Assembly: GCF_019977195.1 (NCBI RefSeq)
Contig: NZ_AP024643.1
Location: forward strand, 2,852,001 to 2,916,000
Reading direction: 5' to 3'
Source of the DNA: Arthrobacter sp. StoSoilA2
GTDB lineage: Bacteria > Actinomycetota > Actinomycetes > Actinomycetales > Micrococcaceae
DNA: 64,000 nt
The notes below the pieces were generated by a model. The model did no database searches. It was not told where the DNA came from and saw only the letters and a list, made by a program, of their open reading frames with translations. The position numbers were made by a program, and so were the translations under genes. Positions 34,077-43,257 of the stretch are shown here, piece after piece; within the stretch, counting starts at the first letter, position 1, and every line of letters starts with the position of its first letter.

Positions 34077-34138
34077 GGGAGTCACCTCGACTACATAGGA
34101 ATTCTTGCTTGCTGTGGTGGCGAAGTCCGAAAGGAAAC

Positions 34139-34381
34139 TTAGGCCACGGAGGAAACGGCCTGGGCCAGTTCCTCGATCTTGTCCGGGCGGAATCCAGACC
34201 AATGGTCCTGCTCGGTCACGACGACGGGAGCCTGCATGTAACCCAGCGCCTTGAGGCGTTCGAGCGCCTCGGCATCCTGGGAGATGTCGACACTCTGGTA
34301 GGCAATGCCCTTCTTGTCGAGTGCCCGGTAGGTTGCGTTGCACTGAACACAGGCCGGCTTCGTGTAAACCGTAACGGTCAT
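34139..34381 (-). CDS. nrdH: NrdH glutaredoxin-like redoxin
   Basis: 80 aa. The active site CVQC occurs in VYTKPACVQCNATYRALDK, and WSGFRPDKIEEL is the NrdH-specific C-terminal motif. It is the electron donor for NrdE. First gene of the operon, 62 bases before nrdI. Confidence 0.95.
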   Translation of the reverse strand: MTVTVYTKPACVQCNATYRALDKKGIAYQSVDISQDAEALERLKALGYMQAPVVVTEQDHWSGFRPDKIEELAQAVSSVA

Positions 34382-34874
34382 GATCCCTGTCCCCTTAGTT
34401 GAAGTCTGTCGCTCTTCGTATCTGGCGGGCTCAACCGGAACTGAATACTGAATCCGATACCGGCCCGCAGGCTGCTGTGGCAGCCAACACGCTTATTTAG
34501 TCTTGTGCTGGTTTCCCGCTCAATCCGTAAACCGATACTACATGTAGTGCAAGCGCCTCGCCGGGACCCCAAGATGATGTATTACAAGTATGTCATTCAA
34601 TCCACCGCTCGTCCACAGGGCAGGTGGCTCAAAATGTCCGTGATTCCGCCAAAGTGAGAGATGAAATCCACACCCTGTGGACTACTTAGCCACATTTAAT
34701 CTCCAGCGTGTCGCCGGGTTCCGGCGTGTCGTGACACTTTGAAAATGTGGCGTGGCGAACACGGCTCGAACAGCCAGATTTGCTGATGGTCAAACGCAGA
34801 GTACGGTGTCCCTGATGCTTCAAGGGAGCCCACTCCCCTGTGTTGGCAGGAAGAAACGAGCAAAAGGACAGCTG
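34382..34874. promoter_or_regulatory. nrd promoter region with candidate NrdR boxes
   Basis: The 490-base gap between nrdH and the divergent LysR gene. ACTACATGTAGT at 34537-34548 is a perfect palindrome close to the NrdR-box core. A weaker partner (TGTATTACAAGTATGT, 34578-34593) is centred 43 bases away, about four helical turns. Paired boxes in phase are the NrdR pattern. A CCGCCAAAGTGAGA motif at 34646, like those at the island's left edge, may be an insertion-sequence relic. Confidence 0.5.
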
Positions 34875-35840
34875 ATGGTCAACCTTCTCCATCTCCGGAC
34901 CCTGTTGGAGGTCACCCGGCTGGGTTCCTTCGCGGCCGCAGCGGCGCAGCTTGGCTATACAGCCTCCGCCGTTTCCCAACAGATGGCCGCGCTGGAACGG
35001 GATACCGGCGTCGAACTGTTCCAGCGTTCGGCGAGGAGCGTGATTCCCACTGAGGCCGCCGTCACCATGACCCGGCACGCATCCAAGGTGCTCACGGACG
35101 TCGAAGCGCTCATGGCCGCCGCATCAAGGACCAGCGATGCACCGGCCCAGGAATTGCGGCTGGGCATCTTCCCCAGCCTTGCCACGTATGTGCTGCCGGA
35201 CATCCTGCGGAATGAGCGGTGGAACGGGCTGGGGATAGAGCTGCGCGTATCAGTCGCTGAGCCGGCACAGACCATCCAGGGACTGCGCAGCGGCGGAGAA
35301 TTGGACGTCGCCCTCGTGTACCAGGTGGGACAGTCAGGATTGGCCTGGCCACATTCCCTGGAGCGCCAATGGATCGGCGACGACGACTTCCGGGTGGTGC
35401 TGCCCGCTTCATGGAAAATCCGCGAGGATGCCGAGATTGAGGCCGCACACCTCTCGGACATGCCATGGATCGTCCATCACCCGGGCACCAGCGACGCCCT
35501 GGTGATCGAACGTTTGTTTGCCAGCTGCAACCTGCATCCCCGCGTCGTGGCTTACAGTGACGATTTCCATGCCAGCCTGGAGATGACCGCGGCCGGCCTG
35601 GGTGCTTCGCTGGTACCGGAACTGGCGCTGCGCAACCGGCCACCCGGCGTCGTGGTCCTTGACGTTCCGGACATCCGGCTGGCGCGAAACGTGTTCGCGC
35701 TGCTCATCAATGAAAAGCGAACAGCTCAAGTGCAACTGTTTACGCAGCTCCTGGCCGACACCCTCCGTGGCACCTCCGAAAAGAGCGGTTTGCATCCCCT
35801 GAAATCAGCGCCTGTCAAGGGTTCGCAGCGTCGGAGGTGA
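34875..35840 (+). CDS. LysR family transcriptional regulator
   Basis: 321 aa from ATG 34875, with aaagga upstream. N-terminal winged helix (LLHLRTLLEVTRLGSFAAAA, LGYTASAVSQQMAALERD) and a C-terminal periplasmic-binding-protein-like effector domain (LRLGIFPSLATYVLPDIL, GLGASLVPELALRNRP). The upstream extension of the frame to 34752 has no ribosome site. Target genes and ligand are unknown. Confidence 0.9.
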   Translation: MVNLLHLRTLLEVTRLGSFAAAAAQLGYTASAVSQQMAALERDTGVELFQRSARSVIPTEAAVTMTRHASKVLTDVEALMAAASRTSDAPAQELRLGIFPSLATYVLPDILRNERWNGLGIELRVSVAEPAQTIQGLRSGGELDVALVYQVGQSGLAWPHSLERQWIGDDDFRVVLPASWKIREDAEIEAAHLSDMPWIVHHPGTSDALVIERLFASCNLHPRVVAYSDDFHASLEMTAAGLGASLVPELALRNRPPGVVVLDVPDIRLARNVFALLINEKRTAQVQLFTQLLADTLRGTSEKSGLHPLKSAPVKGSQRRR

Positions 35841-35890
35841 ATTCTCCCCAATTGCTGGAACCGGCCCGATGTTGGGGTTAGATTGATCAC

Positions 35891-36397
35891 ATGGGCAAGG
35901 TAGCGAGCACACATTTTGGGGAGATCGAGCTCAATCACGGGCGTGAACATTGCTTCGTGACCAAACACGAGCTCGGCGGCAATCAGCTGGAGCTGGACCT
36001 GAACGTCACGGCGCATGACCATTTCGACGAGGCCGCCATGCACAAGGTGGACTACCGCTTGCGCTTCCTGCCGGAGCTGGTTGACCAGGTCCGGGAGATG
36101 ATCGCCGATGAGCTGGACCAGGACGGCACCAATCCGCAGCAGTTCCTGCATTTCCATAGCTCCCAGCTCAAGGAAGAGCAGCTCGAATCGGTTTTCGGGG
36201 TCAGGGACAAGTCCCAGCTCACCAACGACGTCTTCCTCAAAGCCCTCAAACTGGGTCATGTGGCCATCTACCCTGGCCAGCCCGAGCGCTATTTTGTCCT
36301 GGACTTCACCCTCGGCTCGCACTTCACGGATGAGCTGCTGGTAGTGGCCGCCGATGAAGACGGCGTGGTGGATGACGAAATCCTTTGGGAGTCGTGA
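35891..36397 (+). CDS. DUF2004 domain-containing protein
   Basis: 168 aa, acidic, with no membrane segment. The sequence (FGEIELNHGREHCFVTKHEL, VDYRLRFLPELVDQVREMI, RYFVLDFTLGSHFTDELLVV) fits the uncharacterised DUF2004 family. Single gene, co-directional with the LysR gene and convergent with metF. Confidence 0.75.
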   Translation: MGKVASTHFGEIELNHGREHCFVTKHELGGNQLELDLNVTAHDHFDEAAMHKVDYRLRFLPELVDQVREMIADELDQDGTNPQQFLHFHSSQLKEEQLESVFGVRDKSQLTNDVFLKALKLGHVAIYPGQPERYFVLDFTLGSHFTDELLVVAADEDGVVDDEILWES

Positions 36398-36448
36398 AGG
36401 CTGAAGCTTAAACGCCCGACGGCGGCCGGGAGAAGCGGCCAGCTGTTT

Positions 36449-37417
36449 TTAGCTTGCGTATTCCTGGCGGAGTGCCATGGTGCTTACGCGGCCAGCCGGC
36501 CGGGATGGCCGCGGCAGCGCCAGCTTGTCCAGCACGTCAAGGGCGTCCGCGTGCTCATTGAAGGTGTACAAGTGAATGCCCGGTGCACCGGCATCCAGTG
36601 CTGCATTGGTAAGATCCACGGTGGCAGCGACGCCGATTCGCCGACGCTCTGCTTCAGTGTCCAAGGCAGCTAGGCGCTCAATGAGTTCCACGGAAGGGTC
36701 GACGCCGGCCAGTTCGCCGAGGCGCTTCAGGCGCCGGATGCTGGTGAGCGGCATGACACCAGGGATGATCGGGATGGTGACCCCGGCCCGGCGTGCACGC
36801 GCAACCAGGTCCGAGTATTCGTTCGCGTGGAAGAAGACCTGCGTGATCGCGAAGTCTGCGCCGGAACGCTGCTTGGCCAGGAGAACTTCGACGTCGTGCC
36901 CCACACTTGGCGATTCAGGATGCCTGGTGGGGTACGCGGCCACTCCGACAGCGATCTTGCCGGCACAAAGAAGTGCTGAACGACGCTGCTCCACGCGGCG
37001 GATCAGTTCGATCAGATCCTGGGCATACCGGAGTGAGCCACTGGCAGGCTGGCTTCCGTCCTTGGGCAGATCCCCGCGGAGTGCGAGGATGCCACGGACG
37101 CCGCGGTCCAGTAGTTCACCAATGATCTCCGCCAATTCAAGCGGTGTGTTGCCCACACACGTCAGGTGGGCCAAGGGCCGGAGCGTGGTCTCGAGCAGGA
37201 GGCGGTTGATGAGGTCAACGGCAGTATCCCCGTTGGATCCACTGGCACCGTATGTCACCGAGACGTAGTCCGGCTCGGTGGCTTCGAGTTCACGGATAGT
37301 GGTCCACAGGCTTTCTGCGGCCGCCGGGGAGCGAGGGGGAAACAGCTCGTAGGAAAGTGCCACGGGCGCCGTTCCGGCGAGGTTGGGATGTGCGTCAATA
37401 AGGCTTGGCGGCGACAT
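36449..37417 (-). CDS. metF: Methylenetetrahydrofolate reductase
   Basis: 322 aa from ATG 37417 (aagga upstream; ATG 37450 is an alternative). TIM-barrel features: SYELFPPRSP with the catalytic Glu, DYVSVTYGASGS, HLTCVGNT, ILALRGD, FAITQVFFHANEY and IIPGVMPLTS. It reduces methylene-THF to methyl-THF for methionine synthesis. Stand-alone gene with a long upstream region. Confidence 0.93.
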   Translation of the reverse strand: MSPPSLIDAHPNLAGTAPVALSYELFPPRSPAAAESLWTTIRELEATEPDYVSVTYGASGSNGDTAVDLINRLLLETTLRPLAHLTCVGNTPLELAEIIGELLDRGVRGILALRGDLPKDGSQPASGSLRYAQDLIELIRRVEQRRSALLCAGKIAVGVAAYPTRHPESPSVGHDVEVLLAKQRSGADFAITQVFFHANEYSDLVARARRAGVTIPIIPGVMPLTSIRRLKRLGELAGVDPSVELIERLAALDTEAERRRIGVAATVDLTNAALDAGAPGIHLYTFNEHADALDVLDKLALPRPSRPAGRVSTMALRQEYAS

Positions 37418-37773
37418 TTGCGTCCTTGGCTGTTCGTCATCGAACATCACCCAATGGATCCAAGGGAACCACCGATTGCATGGTCGATGAATTTAGTTTG
37501 GGATACACGAAGAAACTCCAGCAGGACGCAGCCGCGACCGGTACGCCAGGAATGAAGCTTTCCGTGTGCAAATGTCAGGCCCACATGGGGGCACCCACAC
37601 CCTCCTCACCGCCCTTGCGGGGCGGATCCAACGGAGGATCGCTGACACGTTACCACGGTAACTTGTTTACGACTCTAGGTCGTGGGCGGCGAGCGGTTCA
37701 ACTTTGCCACCGAATTAAGACGCAGTTTTACGATCCACGAAGAGGGATTTGTGAACTTTGTTCGCTGAATGGC
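37418..37773. promoter_or_regulatory. metF upstream region with a palindrome
   Basis: About 350 bases without a gene. GTTACCACGGTAAC at 37649-37662 is an inverted repeat (6-base arms, 2-base centre), a possible operator. No known SAM or cobalamin riboswitch pattern is recognisable. Confidence 0.35.
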
Positions 37774-38481
37774 TCACCAGGGCTTGTCTACGCCGGACTC
37801 ATTCCCGGGGCCCCGCAGGTACTCCTCACGTTGCTGCCCTTCTGCCCGCTCCCGTTGGGCCTGTTGCGCGTTCTGTCCCAGCTTCTGCAGTTGCTCCTGC
37901 TGTTGGTCAGGCGGCGTGTCCTTGGCTGGCTTCCCCCCGGCCCTTCCGTCCGAGTCCGCAGCTATCTTGGCTTTGAGACGATCGGCCGCTGAGTCCAAAG
38001 CCCTCCCCTCTCCGGACGAATTTCCGGGTCCCTCCTGCGCACACTGGCTAGGTGAGGAATCGATGAGGTCCAGCGCTTCACGAAACAACGTGGCTGCCAT
38101 CTGCTGATTGCCTGCCGACAGGGCAGCATCGCCCAGTTTCTCGACACTCAACACCAGATTGACCCGCACTTGGCATTCGTCCTCGCCGGCGCCGGCATCC
38201 AACGCCGCCTCGAAGTCCTTCCTTGCCGCCGTGAAGTCACCGGCCAAAACGTGGGCGTCGCCTGATGCGAAGAAGGCTTTGTGCGGCTCCACCAGGTTCG
38301 CCACATGCAGCCAGGACGCGGCTCTGGCCGCACGGTCCTGGTCGGCCGTTTCGAAGGCATGTGCGGCGTCCCCGCCCAAGGCACCCACGCTGAGGAGCTT
38401 CGCCGCCACGGCGAGCGTCAGCAGGGCCGGCGGAGCGGACCACAGCGCGAGGCGGCGTCTCCGGCGTCGAGCATTCTTCAT
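37774..38481 (-). CDS. TPR-like membrane-anchored protein of the MoxR/VWA operon
   Basis: 235 aa. A basic N terminus is followed by a single hydrophobic segment (LWSAPPALLTLAVAAKLLS). Helical TPR-like repeats follow (AFFASGDAHVLAGDFTAARK, LSVEKLGDAALSAGNQQMAA), and the C-terminal tail is rich in Gln/Arg. The start overlaps the upstream VWA gene stop by 4 bases. It probably acts as a scaffold on the membrane, as in other Bat-type operons. Last gene of the operon. Confidence 0.7.
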   Translation of the reverse strand: MKNARRRRRRLALWSAPPALLTLAVAAKLLSVGALGGDAAHAFETADQDRAARAASWLHVANLVEPHKAFFASGDAHVLAGDFTAARKDFEAALDAGAGEDECQVRVNLVLSVEKLGDAALSAGNQQMAATLFREALDLIDSSPSQCAQEGPGNSSGEGRALDSAADRLKAKIAADSDGRAGGKPAKDTPPDQQQEQLQKLGQNAQQAQRERAEGQQREEYLRGPGNESGVDKPW

Positions 38482-39509
38482 GCCAGTGGCTCCTTGGCCC
38501 TCGACGGCAAGCTCCGCACTTCCCGCAGCGCGATGAGATGACGAACGGGTTCGTGAAGGGCCAGCAGGAATCCGGCGAGCGCCAGAAGCCAGTAAAGTTC
38601 CACGCGGCCGGGTTCATCGTCATTGGTGGGCGTGAGGGCGCCGGGCCGGGCTTTGGCAAGCATGTCGGACGTGGGTTGGTTCCCGGTACGGTGGACATAT
38701 GGGACATTGAGTTGGCTTGCGATGTTTTTCAGTTGCCCTTCGTCGATCCTGGACACCGCGTCCTGGCCTGAGCCCTTGTCCTGCAGGTACCCGGCTTCAG
38801 TGTCCGAGGCGTCCTTCATCCGGCCACCATGCCCCGTGCCGTAACCCAGCACGGCTCCCCCACCGACGCTGCCCGCATCCACCGGCAGCGGCACTGGTGC
38901 CTCGGCCGCCGTGTTCTCGCCGTCCCCGGCGTAGAAGACCAATGCCGGACGTCCTGGGTGCTGCTCCCGGGCGGCCGCGAGCCTTTCCTTGAGCAACGCT
39001 CCCGCGCCCGTAATGCTGCTGCCGTTGGCGTACCGCGGGTTTTGCGGCTGCAGTATTGTCATGGCGGTTTGCAGCGCGGTGGCGTCCTGGCTCAACGGCA
39101 TGCGGACGGTCGCCTTGTTGTCGAAAGTGATGAGGGAAAACCTGGCTCCCGCTAGTTCCCTGGCTATCGCCATCACGTCGCCAGTCGCCCCTGACAAGCG
39201 GGTTCCAGCGCCGTTGTAGTCCTCTGCTGCCATGCTGGTACTGGTATCGACAACGAAGAAGACGTCCACGTCCGCGACGGCGGTCCTCACTTCGCTGCCG
39301 GGCCAACCCGGTCGCAGTGCGGCAAGGACCAGAAGCACGACGGCGGCGCCCCGGACGGCGGCCGGCCGCACCGACCCTTTTGGTCCAGTGCTGCCGCGTC
39401 CCGGCCCGCGAATGATGGCCCACAGGGTGAGGGCGACGACGGCGACCCCCATGGCAGCGAGGAGCGCCCACGGAACGATTGGCAGAAGGGTCACTGGTCC
39501 AGCCTCCAT
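38478..39509 (-). CDS. VWA-domain membrane protein (BatA/B-like)
   Basis: 343 aa. Two N-terminal membrane segments precede a von Willebrand A domain with the MIDAS motif DTSTSMAAED. The C terminus has another membrane segment (LYWLLALAGFLLALHEPV). Overlaps both neighbours by a few bases in a Mox/Bat-type operon. The role is unknown, probably metal-dependent binding in envelope stress or enzyme maturation. Confidence 0.8.
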   Translation of the reverse strand: MEAGPVTLLPIVPWALLAAMGVAVVALTLWAIIRGPGRGSTGPKGSVRPAAVRGAAVVLLVLAALRPGWPGSEVRTAVADVDVFFVVDTSTSMAAEDYNGAGTRLSGATGDVMAIARELAGARFSLITFDNKATVRMPLSQDATALQTAMTILQPQNPRYANGSSITGAGALLKERLAAAREQHPGRPALVFYAGDGENTAAEAPVPLPVDAGSVGGGAVLGYGTGHGGRMKDASDTEAGYLQDKGSGQDAVSRIDEGQLKNIASQLNVPYVHRTGNQPTSDMLAKARPGALTPTNDDEPGRVELYWLLALAGFLLALHEPVRHLIALREVRSLPSRAKEPLA

Positions 39510-40534
39510 CCCAGGATCACCATTCCGGCACCTGCCAGCAGCGCGACCCCAAGCGGCAGCGCCGGGCTATCGCTCACGGCAACCAGGGGCGCGGCCCGGT
39601 AGCTGCTGGCTTCGGTCTCCTGCACTTTCTGCACTATCCCGGGCACCGCGTCGGGACTGTCCAGGGCGAAGTAGCTGCCCCCGGTTCCTTCGGCAACCGC
39701 CTTGAGTTGGCCGCCTGGCTGATCTGCTTGATCTCCGTAGTCAAAGTCGCCGGGGTAGTCAAAGTCCGAGGGGTTCAGGGCATAAACCTTGACGTTCTTG
39801 CTCCGGGCCAGCTCCCCGGCCTGCTGCAGGGTGAAGATGGGGTCCCCGGAGAGGAAGTTGTCGGTGGCCAGCACAACAGACCGCGAGCGCTTGGCGTTGC
39901 CGGACGTGGATGCCGACCCTGACCCTGCCCCCGGATCTGGCCCCGACCCTGGTTCAATGTCCGGGAAGCTTTGCACGCAGGATGCCAGGCCATCGCCGAT
40001 CAGGGAGGATCCTCCGCCGTTCCATGTCCCGTCGAAGAAGGATCCTGCCCCGCTGTCCAGAGCCTTCCGGGCTGCGGTGAGCTGTTCGGCGGCGTAGTCG
40101 TAGTCGTCTGTCAGCGGGAACGGTTGGACGCTGCTGCTATCGAAGATGACCATGCCGATGCGCTCGCCATCGAATTCCCGGGCGAGTTCCTGGAACACTT
40201 TGGCGATGGCAGCGTCCGTACTGGTCATGGATCCTGAAACATCCAGACAGAGGACGATGTCCCGGTTCCGGATGTCGGGCTGCTCCGTGGTGCGCTGGGC
40301 AGGTCTTGCCGCGGCTGTGGCTGTGGCCGCCAGAAACAACGCACCCAAGGCCATGGCGAGGACCAACGTGGCCTTGTACCGCCGCAGCGCTCTTTGGTAC
40401 TCGGGAAGGTCTGTGAGGCGCTCGCCGTGTGCCACTGGCCTGCCCATTTGTCGCCGACGCCGGATCAACAGCCGGGCGGCTATCAGCAGTGCCAGGGCAG
40501 CGAGGGGAAGAATCCACCAGAAGGTCAGTTCCAC
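39491..40534 (-). CDS. VWA-domain membrane protein (BatA-like)
   Basis: 347 aa from GTG 40534, overlapping the previous gene by 10 bases. Topology: two N-terminal transmembrane helices, a VWA domain with the MIDAS sequence LDVSGSMTSTD, a Gly/Ser/Pro linker (PGSGPDPGAGSG), and a C-terminal helix (LPLGVALLAGAGMVILGW). The frame is open much further upstream, but that part overlaps other genes of the operon and is not coding. Paralogous to the next VWA gene. Confidence 0.82.
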   Translation of the reverse strand: MELTFWWILPLAALALLIAARLLIRRRRQMGRPVAHGERLTDLPEYQRALRRYKATLVLAMALGALFLAATATAAARPAQRTTEQPDIRNRDIVLCLDVSGSMTSTDAAIAKVFQELAREFDGERIGMVIFDSSSVQPFPLTDDYDYAAEQLTAARKALDSGAGSFFDGTWNGGGSSLIGDGLASCVQSFPDIEPGSGPDPGAGSGSASTSGNAKRSRSVVLATDNFLSGDPIFTLQQAGELARSKNVKVYALNPSDFDYPGDFDYGDQADQPGGQLKAVAEGTGGSYFALDSPDAVPGIVQKVQETEASSYRAAPLVAVSDSPALPLGVALLAGAGMVILGWRLDQ

Positions 40535-40995
40535 GCCTGTACCACCTGGCGTGCGGTCCTGGCGGAGTCCCGAACGGATTGCAAGGCCACTGGCGCGAAT
40601 TCGTTGGGATAGATCAGGGCGATACCCACGGCGACCTGATCCAGTCCGTTGCGGCGTAATTCTTCCAGTGTCATGGAAGTGGCCGGAAGGCCTGTGGCCG
40701 CACCCGCGAATTCGCGCACGAGGAGGCTGAGCCGCTGGTGGGCGTCCCGCCCGGGGAGGCGGCCGGCGTCGGCTTCTCTTTCGAGGGTATCTATTGCTGA
40801 GAGGCAGGTGGCCCGCAGCGTTTCCAGATCGTGAGGCGTCCTGTTCCCGCCTACAGGTGTTTTTGGTGTTGCCTTGTGGTCGGGCCACAGGATCCATCCG
40901 TACCAGCACGCCACGAGCAGCAGGAGTACCAAGCCCAGCCATAGCCACAGCTGCTGATATTGAAGGGGTGCATAGAAGCCGGCGTTATCCTGCAC
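40525..40995 (-). CDS. DUF4381-like single-pass membrane protein
   Basis: 156 aa from GTG 40995. One transmembrane helix near residues 15-35 (LWLWLGLVLLLLVACWYGWIL), then a helical cytosolic domain (LETLRATCLSAIDTLEREAD, RLSLLVREFAGAATG). Its position between DUF58 and VWA genes is typical of DUF4381 members of MoxR operons. Overlaps its neighbours by about 10 bases on each side. Confidence 0.7.
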   Translation of the reverse strand: MQDNAGFYAPLQYQQLWLWLGLVLLLLVACWYGWILWPDHKATPKTPVGGNRTPHDLETLRATCLSAIDTLEREADAGRLPGRDAHQRLSLLVREFAGAATGLPATSMTLEELRRNGLDQVAVGIALIYPNEFAPVALQSVRDSARTARQVVQAWN

Positions 40996-41911
40996 GGTTG
41001 CTGCCCTTGGCGGACTTCGCACCCGAGCGGTGCTTCTCCAGGAGCGCGAACACCGCCGGGAGGACATCGACGGTGGCGCCAACCGGCTGCTCAGCAATGC
41101 CGAGCCTGCGGAAGAATACGCTGCGCTCCTCCCTTCGTTTCCGCATTGCGCTGGCATAGGCGGCGCGAACAACGCTGTTCCCCGCCACCGCCGCAGGGAT
41201 CCGCAGGCCGTTCCCGACGTCGCTGCTGGCCTCTTGCATAGACGCCGGTTGCCCCGGTTCCGCGGCCATGCGGGCGTCGAGGATAGTGAGCCAGAGGACT
41301 TCGTGCCGGGCCCTCAGGCGCCGGAGCAGTATTTCGGTGCGGGCGTCGGGCATAAACTCATCAGCGAGAACGGCAATGAGCAGGCGGCCCTTCAAGAACC
41401 TCAGCGCGTAGTCGAGTTGCTCTGTGATAGCGCTCGCCTGCCCATCCAGGGAGATGCCGGAATCCACTTCCCGGAGCAACCGCTCCAGGTGCTCTTCACC
41501 GTTTTGGGGCGGGAGGTAGCGGGAAGTGGCGGCCGAGCCGTGCAGGAGTCCGACGTCGTCCCCATGCCTGCAGGCGAGATAGCCCAGTACTCCGGCAGCG
41601 TCAACGGCAATGTCTTTTTTGGATTCACCCGAGGCTGCGTGGGCTGCCATGTTCCGTCCCGTGTCCACGAGCAACAGCACCGAATGACGGCGGACGGCCA
41701 CATAGCGTTTCACCAGGGGTGATCCGTGGCGGGCAGTGGCTTTCCAATCGATGTCCCTGACTTCGTCGCCGGGTACGTATGAGCGCAATTCGTCGAAGTC
41801 CAGGCTGCGGCCCTTGAAGACAGAACCGTATTCGCCATCCAACATGGTGAGGGTCCTGCGATGGGCGAAGATGAACATCTTCGACTTCACGCGTCGGAGG
41901 AGGCTGGGCAT
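40985..41911 (-). CDS. DUF58 domain-containing protein
   Basis: 308 aa from ATG 41911, ten bases after the MoxR stop. The DUF58 hallmark DFDELRSYVPGDEVRDIDWKA is intact and is followed by a VWA-like half (RHSVLLLVDTGRNMAAHA). DUF58 proteins pair with MoxR ATPases and VWA proteins. No membrane segment is seen. Confidence 0.88.
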   Translation of the reverse strand: MPSLLRRVKSKMFIFAHRRTLTMLDGEYGSVFKGRSLDFDELRSYVPGDEVRDIDWKATARHGSPLVKRYVAVRRHSVLLLVDTGRNMAAHAASGESKKDIAVDAAGVLGYLACRHGDDVGLLHGSAATSRYLPPQNGEEHLERLLREVDSGISLDGQASAITEQLDYALRFLKGRLLIAVLADEFMPDARTEILLRRLRARHEVLWLTILDARMAAEPGQPASMQEASSDVGNGLRIPAAVAGNSVVRAAYASAMRKRREERSVFFRRLGIAEQPVGATVDVLPAVFALLEKHRSGAKSAKGSNRAG

Positions 41912-41921
41912 TCGGTGTCCG

Positions 41922-42947
41922 TTACGGCGTCTGCACTGACATGAGCACTGCGTCAATGATGGTTTCCACCGGGGTCCCTTCAACCACGGCGTCGAACCCG
42001 AGCACTATTCTGTGGCGCAGGATCCTGTGGGCCAGTTTCTTGACGTCCTCGGGAATGACGTGGTCGCGCCCGCTAAGGAGTGCCAATGCCCTCGCCGCCT
42101 GACTGAACGCAATGCTTGCCCGCGGACTTGCACCGAACTCGATGAGGTTTGCCAATCGGGGCTCCAGGTACTGGGAGGCATGACGGGTCACATAGGCCAG
42201 GCCAACGATGTACTGGATGATGGCAGGATCAACGTAAACCCTCCTGACGAGTTCCTGCACCTGGACAATGGCGTCAAGGGAAGCGGCTGCGGGTGGCTTC
42301 TGCGCTGTGCTGAACACCCCGGCATCCATGCGCCTGATGACTTCGGCTTCCTCCGCCGGGCTCGGATAGTCCAGGACGTCCTTGAGCATGAAGCGATCCA
42401 TCTGTGCTTCCGGAAGGCGGTAGGTTCCCTCCTGCTCAATCGGGTTTTGAGTTGCCAGCACGAGGAAAGGCTCGGGCAGAGCATAGGACTCGCCACCGAT
42501 GGACGTTTGCCGTTCCTGCATCGCCTCCAGCATGGCGCTCTGCGTTTTGGCGCTGGAACGGTTGATCTCGTCAAGCAGCACAATGTTCGCGTGAACGGGT
42601 CCCAGTTGGGTGACGAACGTGCCTTTGGCCGCATCAAATATCTGGGTGCCGGCGATGTCACTGGGCAACAGGTCCGGAGTGCATTGGATCCGGCGAAAAT
42701 CCGCACTCACGGAGTCCGCAAGAGCTTGCGCCGCTGTGGTCTTGGCCAGGCCCGGAACGCTCTCCAAAAGGACATGTCCGCCGGTCAGGAGGCCGATCAG
42801 CAGCGTTTCCTGCAGCCTCGACTGGCCCACCACCTTGGTCTCAAAGCTGCGGATAATGCTGCCGACGAGCTGCTGTGCGCGGGCCAAATCTTGTGCATCG
42901 ATCCCGTCCGGTGCATCGGTTCCGGTCGCGGCTGTGTTCTGAAGCAC
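41922..42947 (-). CDS. MoxR family AAA+ ATPase
   Basis: 341 aa from GTG 42947, with gagggg upstream. Walker A variant ESVPGLAKTT, Walker B IVLLDEINRSS, sensor 1 LATQNPIEQEG and the AAA lid domain are present. MoxR ATPases act as chaperones with VWA partners. First gene of the six-gene MoxR-DUF58-DUF4381-VWA-VWA-TPR operon. Confidence 0.92.
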   Translation of the reverse strand: MLQNTAATGTDAPDGIDAQDLARAQQLVGSIIRSFETKVVGQSRLQETLLIGLLTGGHVLLESVPGLAKTTAAQALADSVSADFRRIQCTPDLLPSDIAGTQIFDAAKGTFVTQLGPVHANIVLLDEINRSSAKTQSAMLEAMQERQTSIGGESYALPEPFLVLATQNPIEQEGTYRLPEAQMDRFMLKDVLDYPSPAEEAEVIRRMDAGVFSTAQKPPAAASLDAIVQVQELVRRVYVDPAIIQYIVGLAYVTRHASQYLEPRLANLIEFGASPRASIAFSQAARALALLSGRDHVIPEDVKKLAHRILRHRIVLGFDAVVEGTPVETIIDAVLMSVQTP

Positions 42948-43053
42948 CTGTGGTCCCCTCGCTGGCGTGAATCCACTCTATCCAAGCCTTCCCTGAACAA
43001 GCCCGCAATGGGGAGCCCTCCCCATGTGGACTTCTGGGGTCTATTCTTTTGCC

Positions 43054-43257
43054 ATGCATCAGCTACCAGCCCGCTATGAGCAGTATCTCAACGGCCAAAC
43101 CCAGCGTGTCATCGACGCCGTTCGTCCAGTTCTGCTGCAGTCCGCGGCAGACCAGAGGCACGGGGTCCGGATCACCTACAACACAGGGCCCACCGGACAC
43201 CAGGCTCATCTGGACGAGTCGATACCCTACGGTGAAATAGTCGAAGACATCGACTAG
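43054..43257 (+). CDS. Small hypothetical protein, 67 aa
   Basis: Starts MHQLPARYEQYLNGQTQRVI; an upstream in-frame ATG at 43024 lacks support. Short soluble protein with an acidic C terminus (EIVEDID). Divergent from moxR; its end overlaps the convergent ABC permease gene by 4 bases. No family recognised. Confidence 0.5.
   Translation: MHQLPARYEQYLNGQTQRVIDAVRPVLLQSAADQRHGVRITYNTGPTGHQAHLDESIPYGEIVEDID

Noticed and set aside
37418..37773. Methionine-type riboswitch upstream of metF
   Set aside because: No SAM, SAH or cobalamin core sequence could be recognised.
40535..40948. N-terminal extension of the VWA protein to 485 aa
   Set aside because: Overlaps the DUF4381 gene in another frame; GTG 40534 with a ribosome site gives a family-like start.
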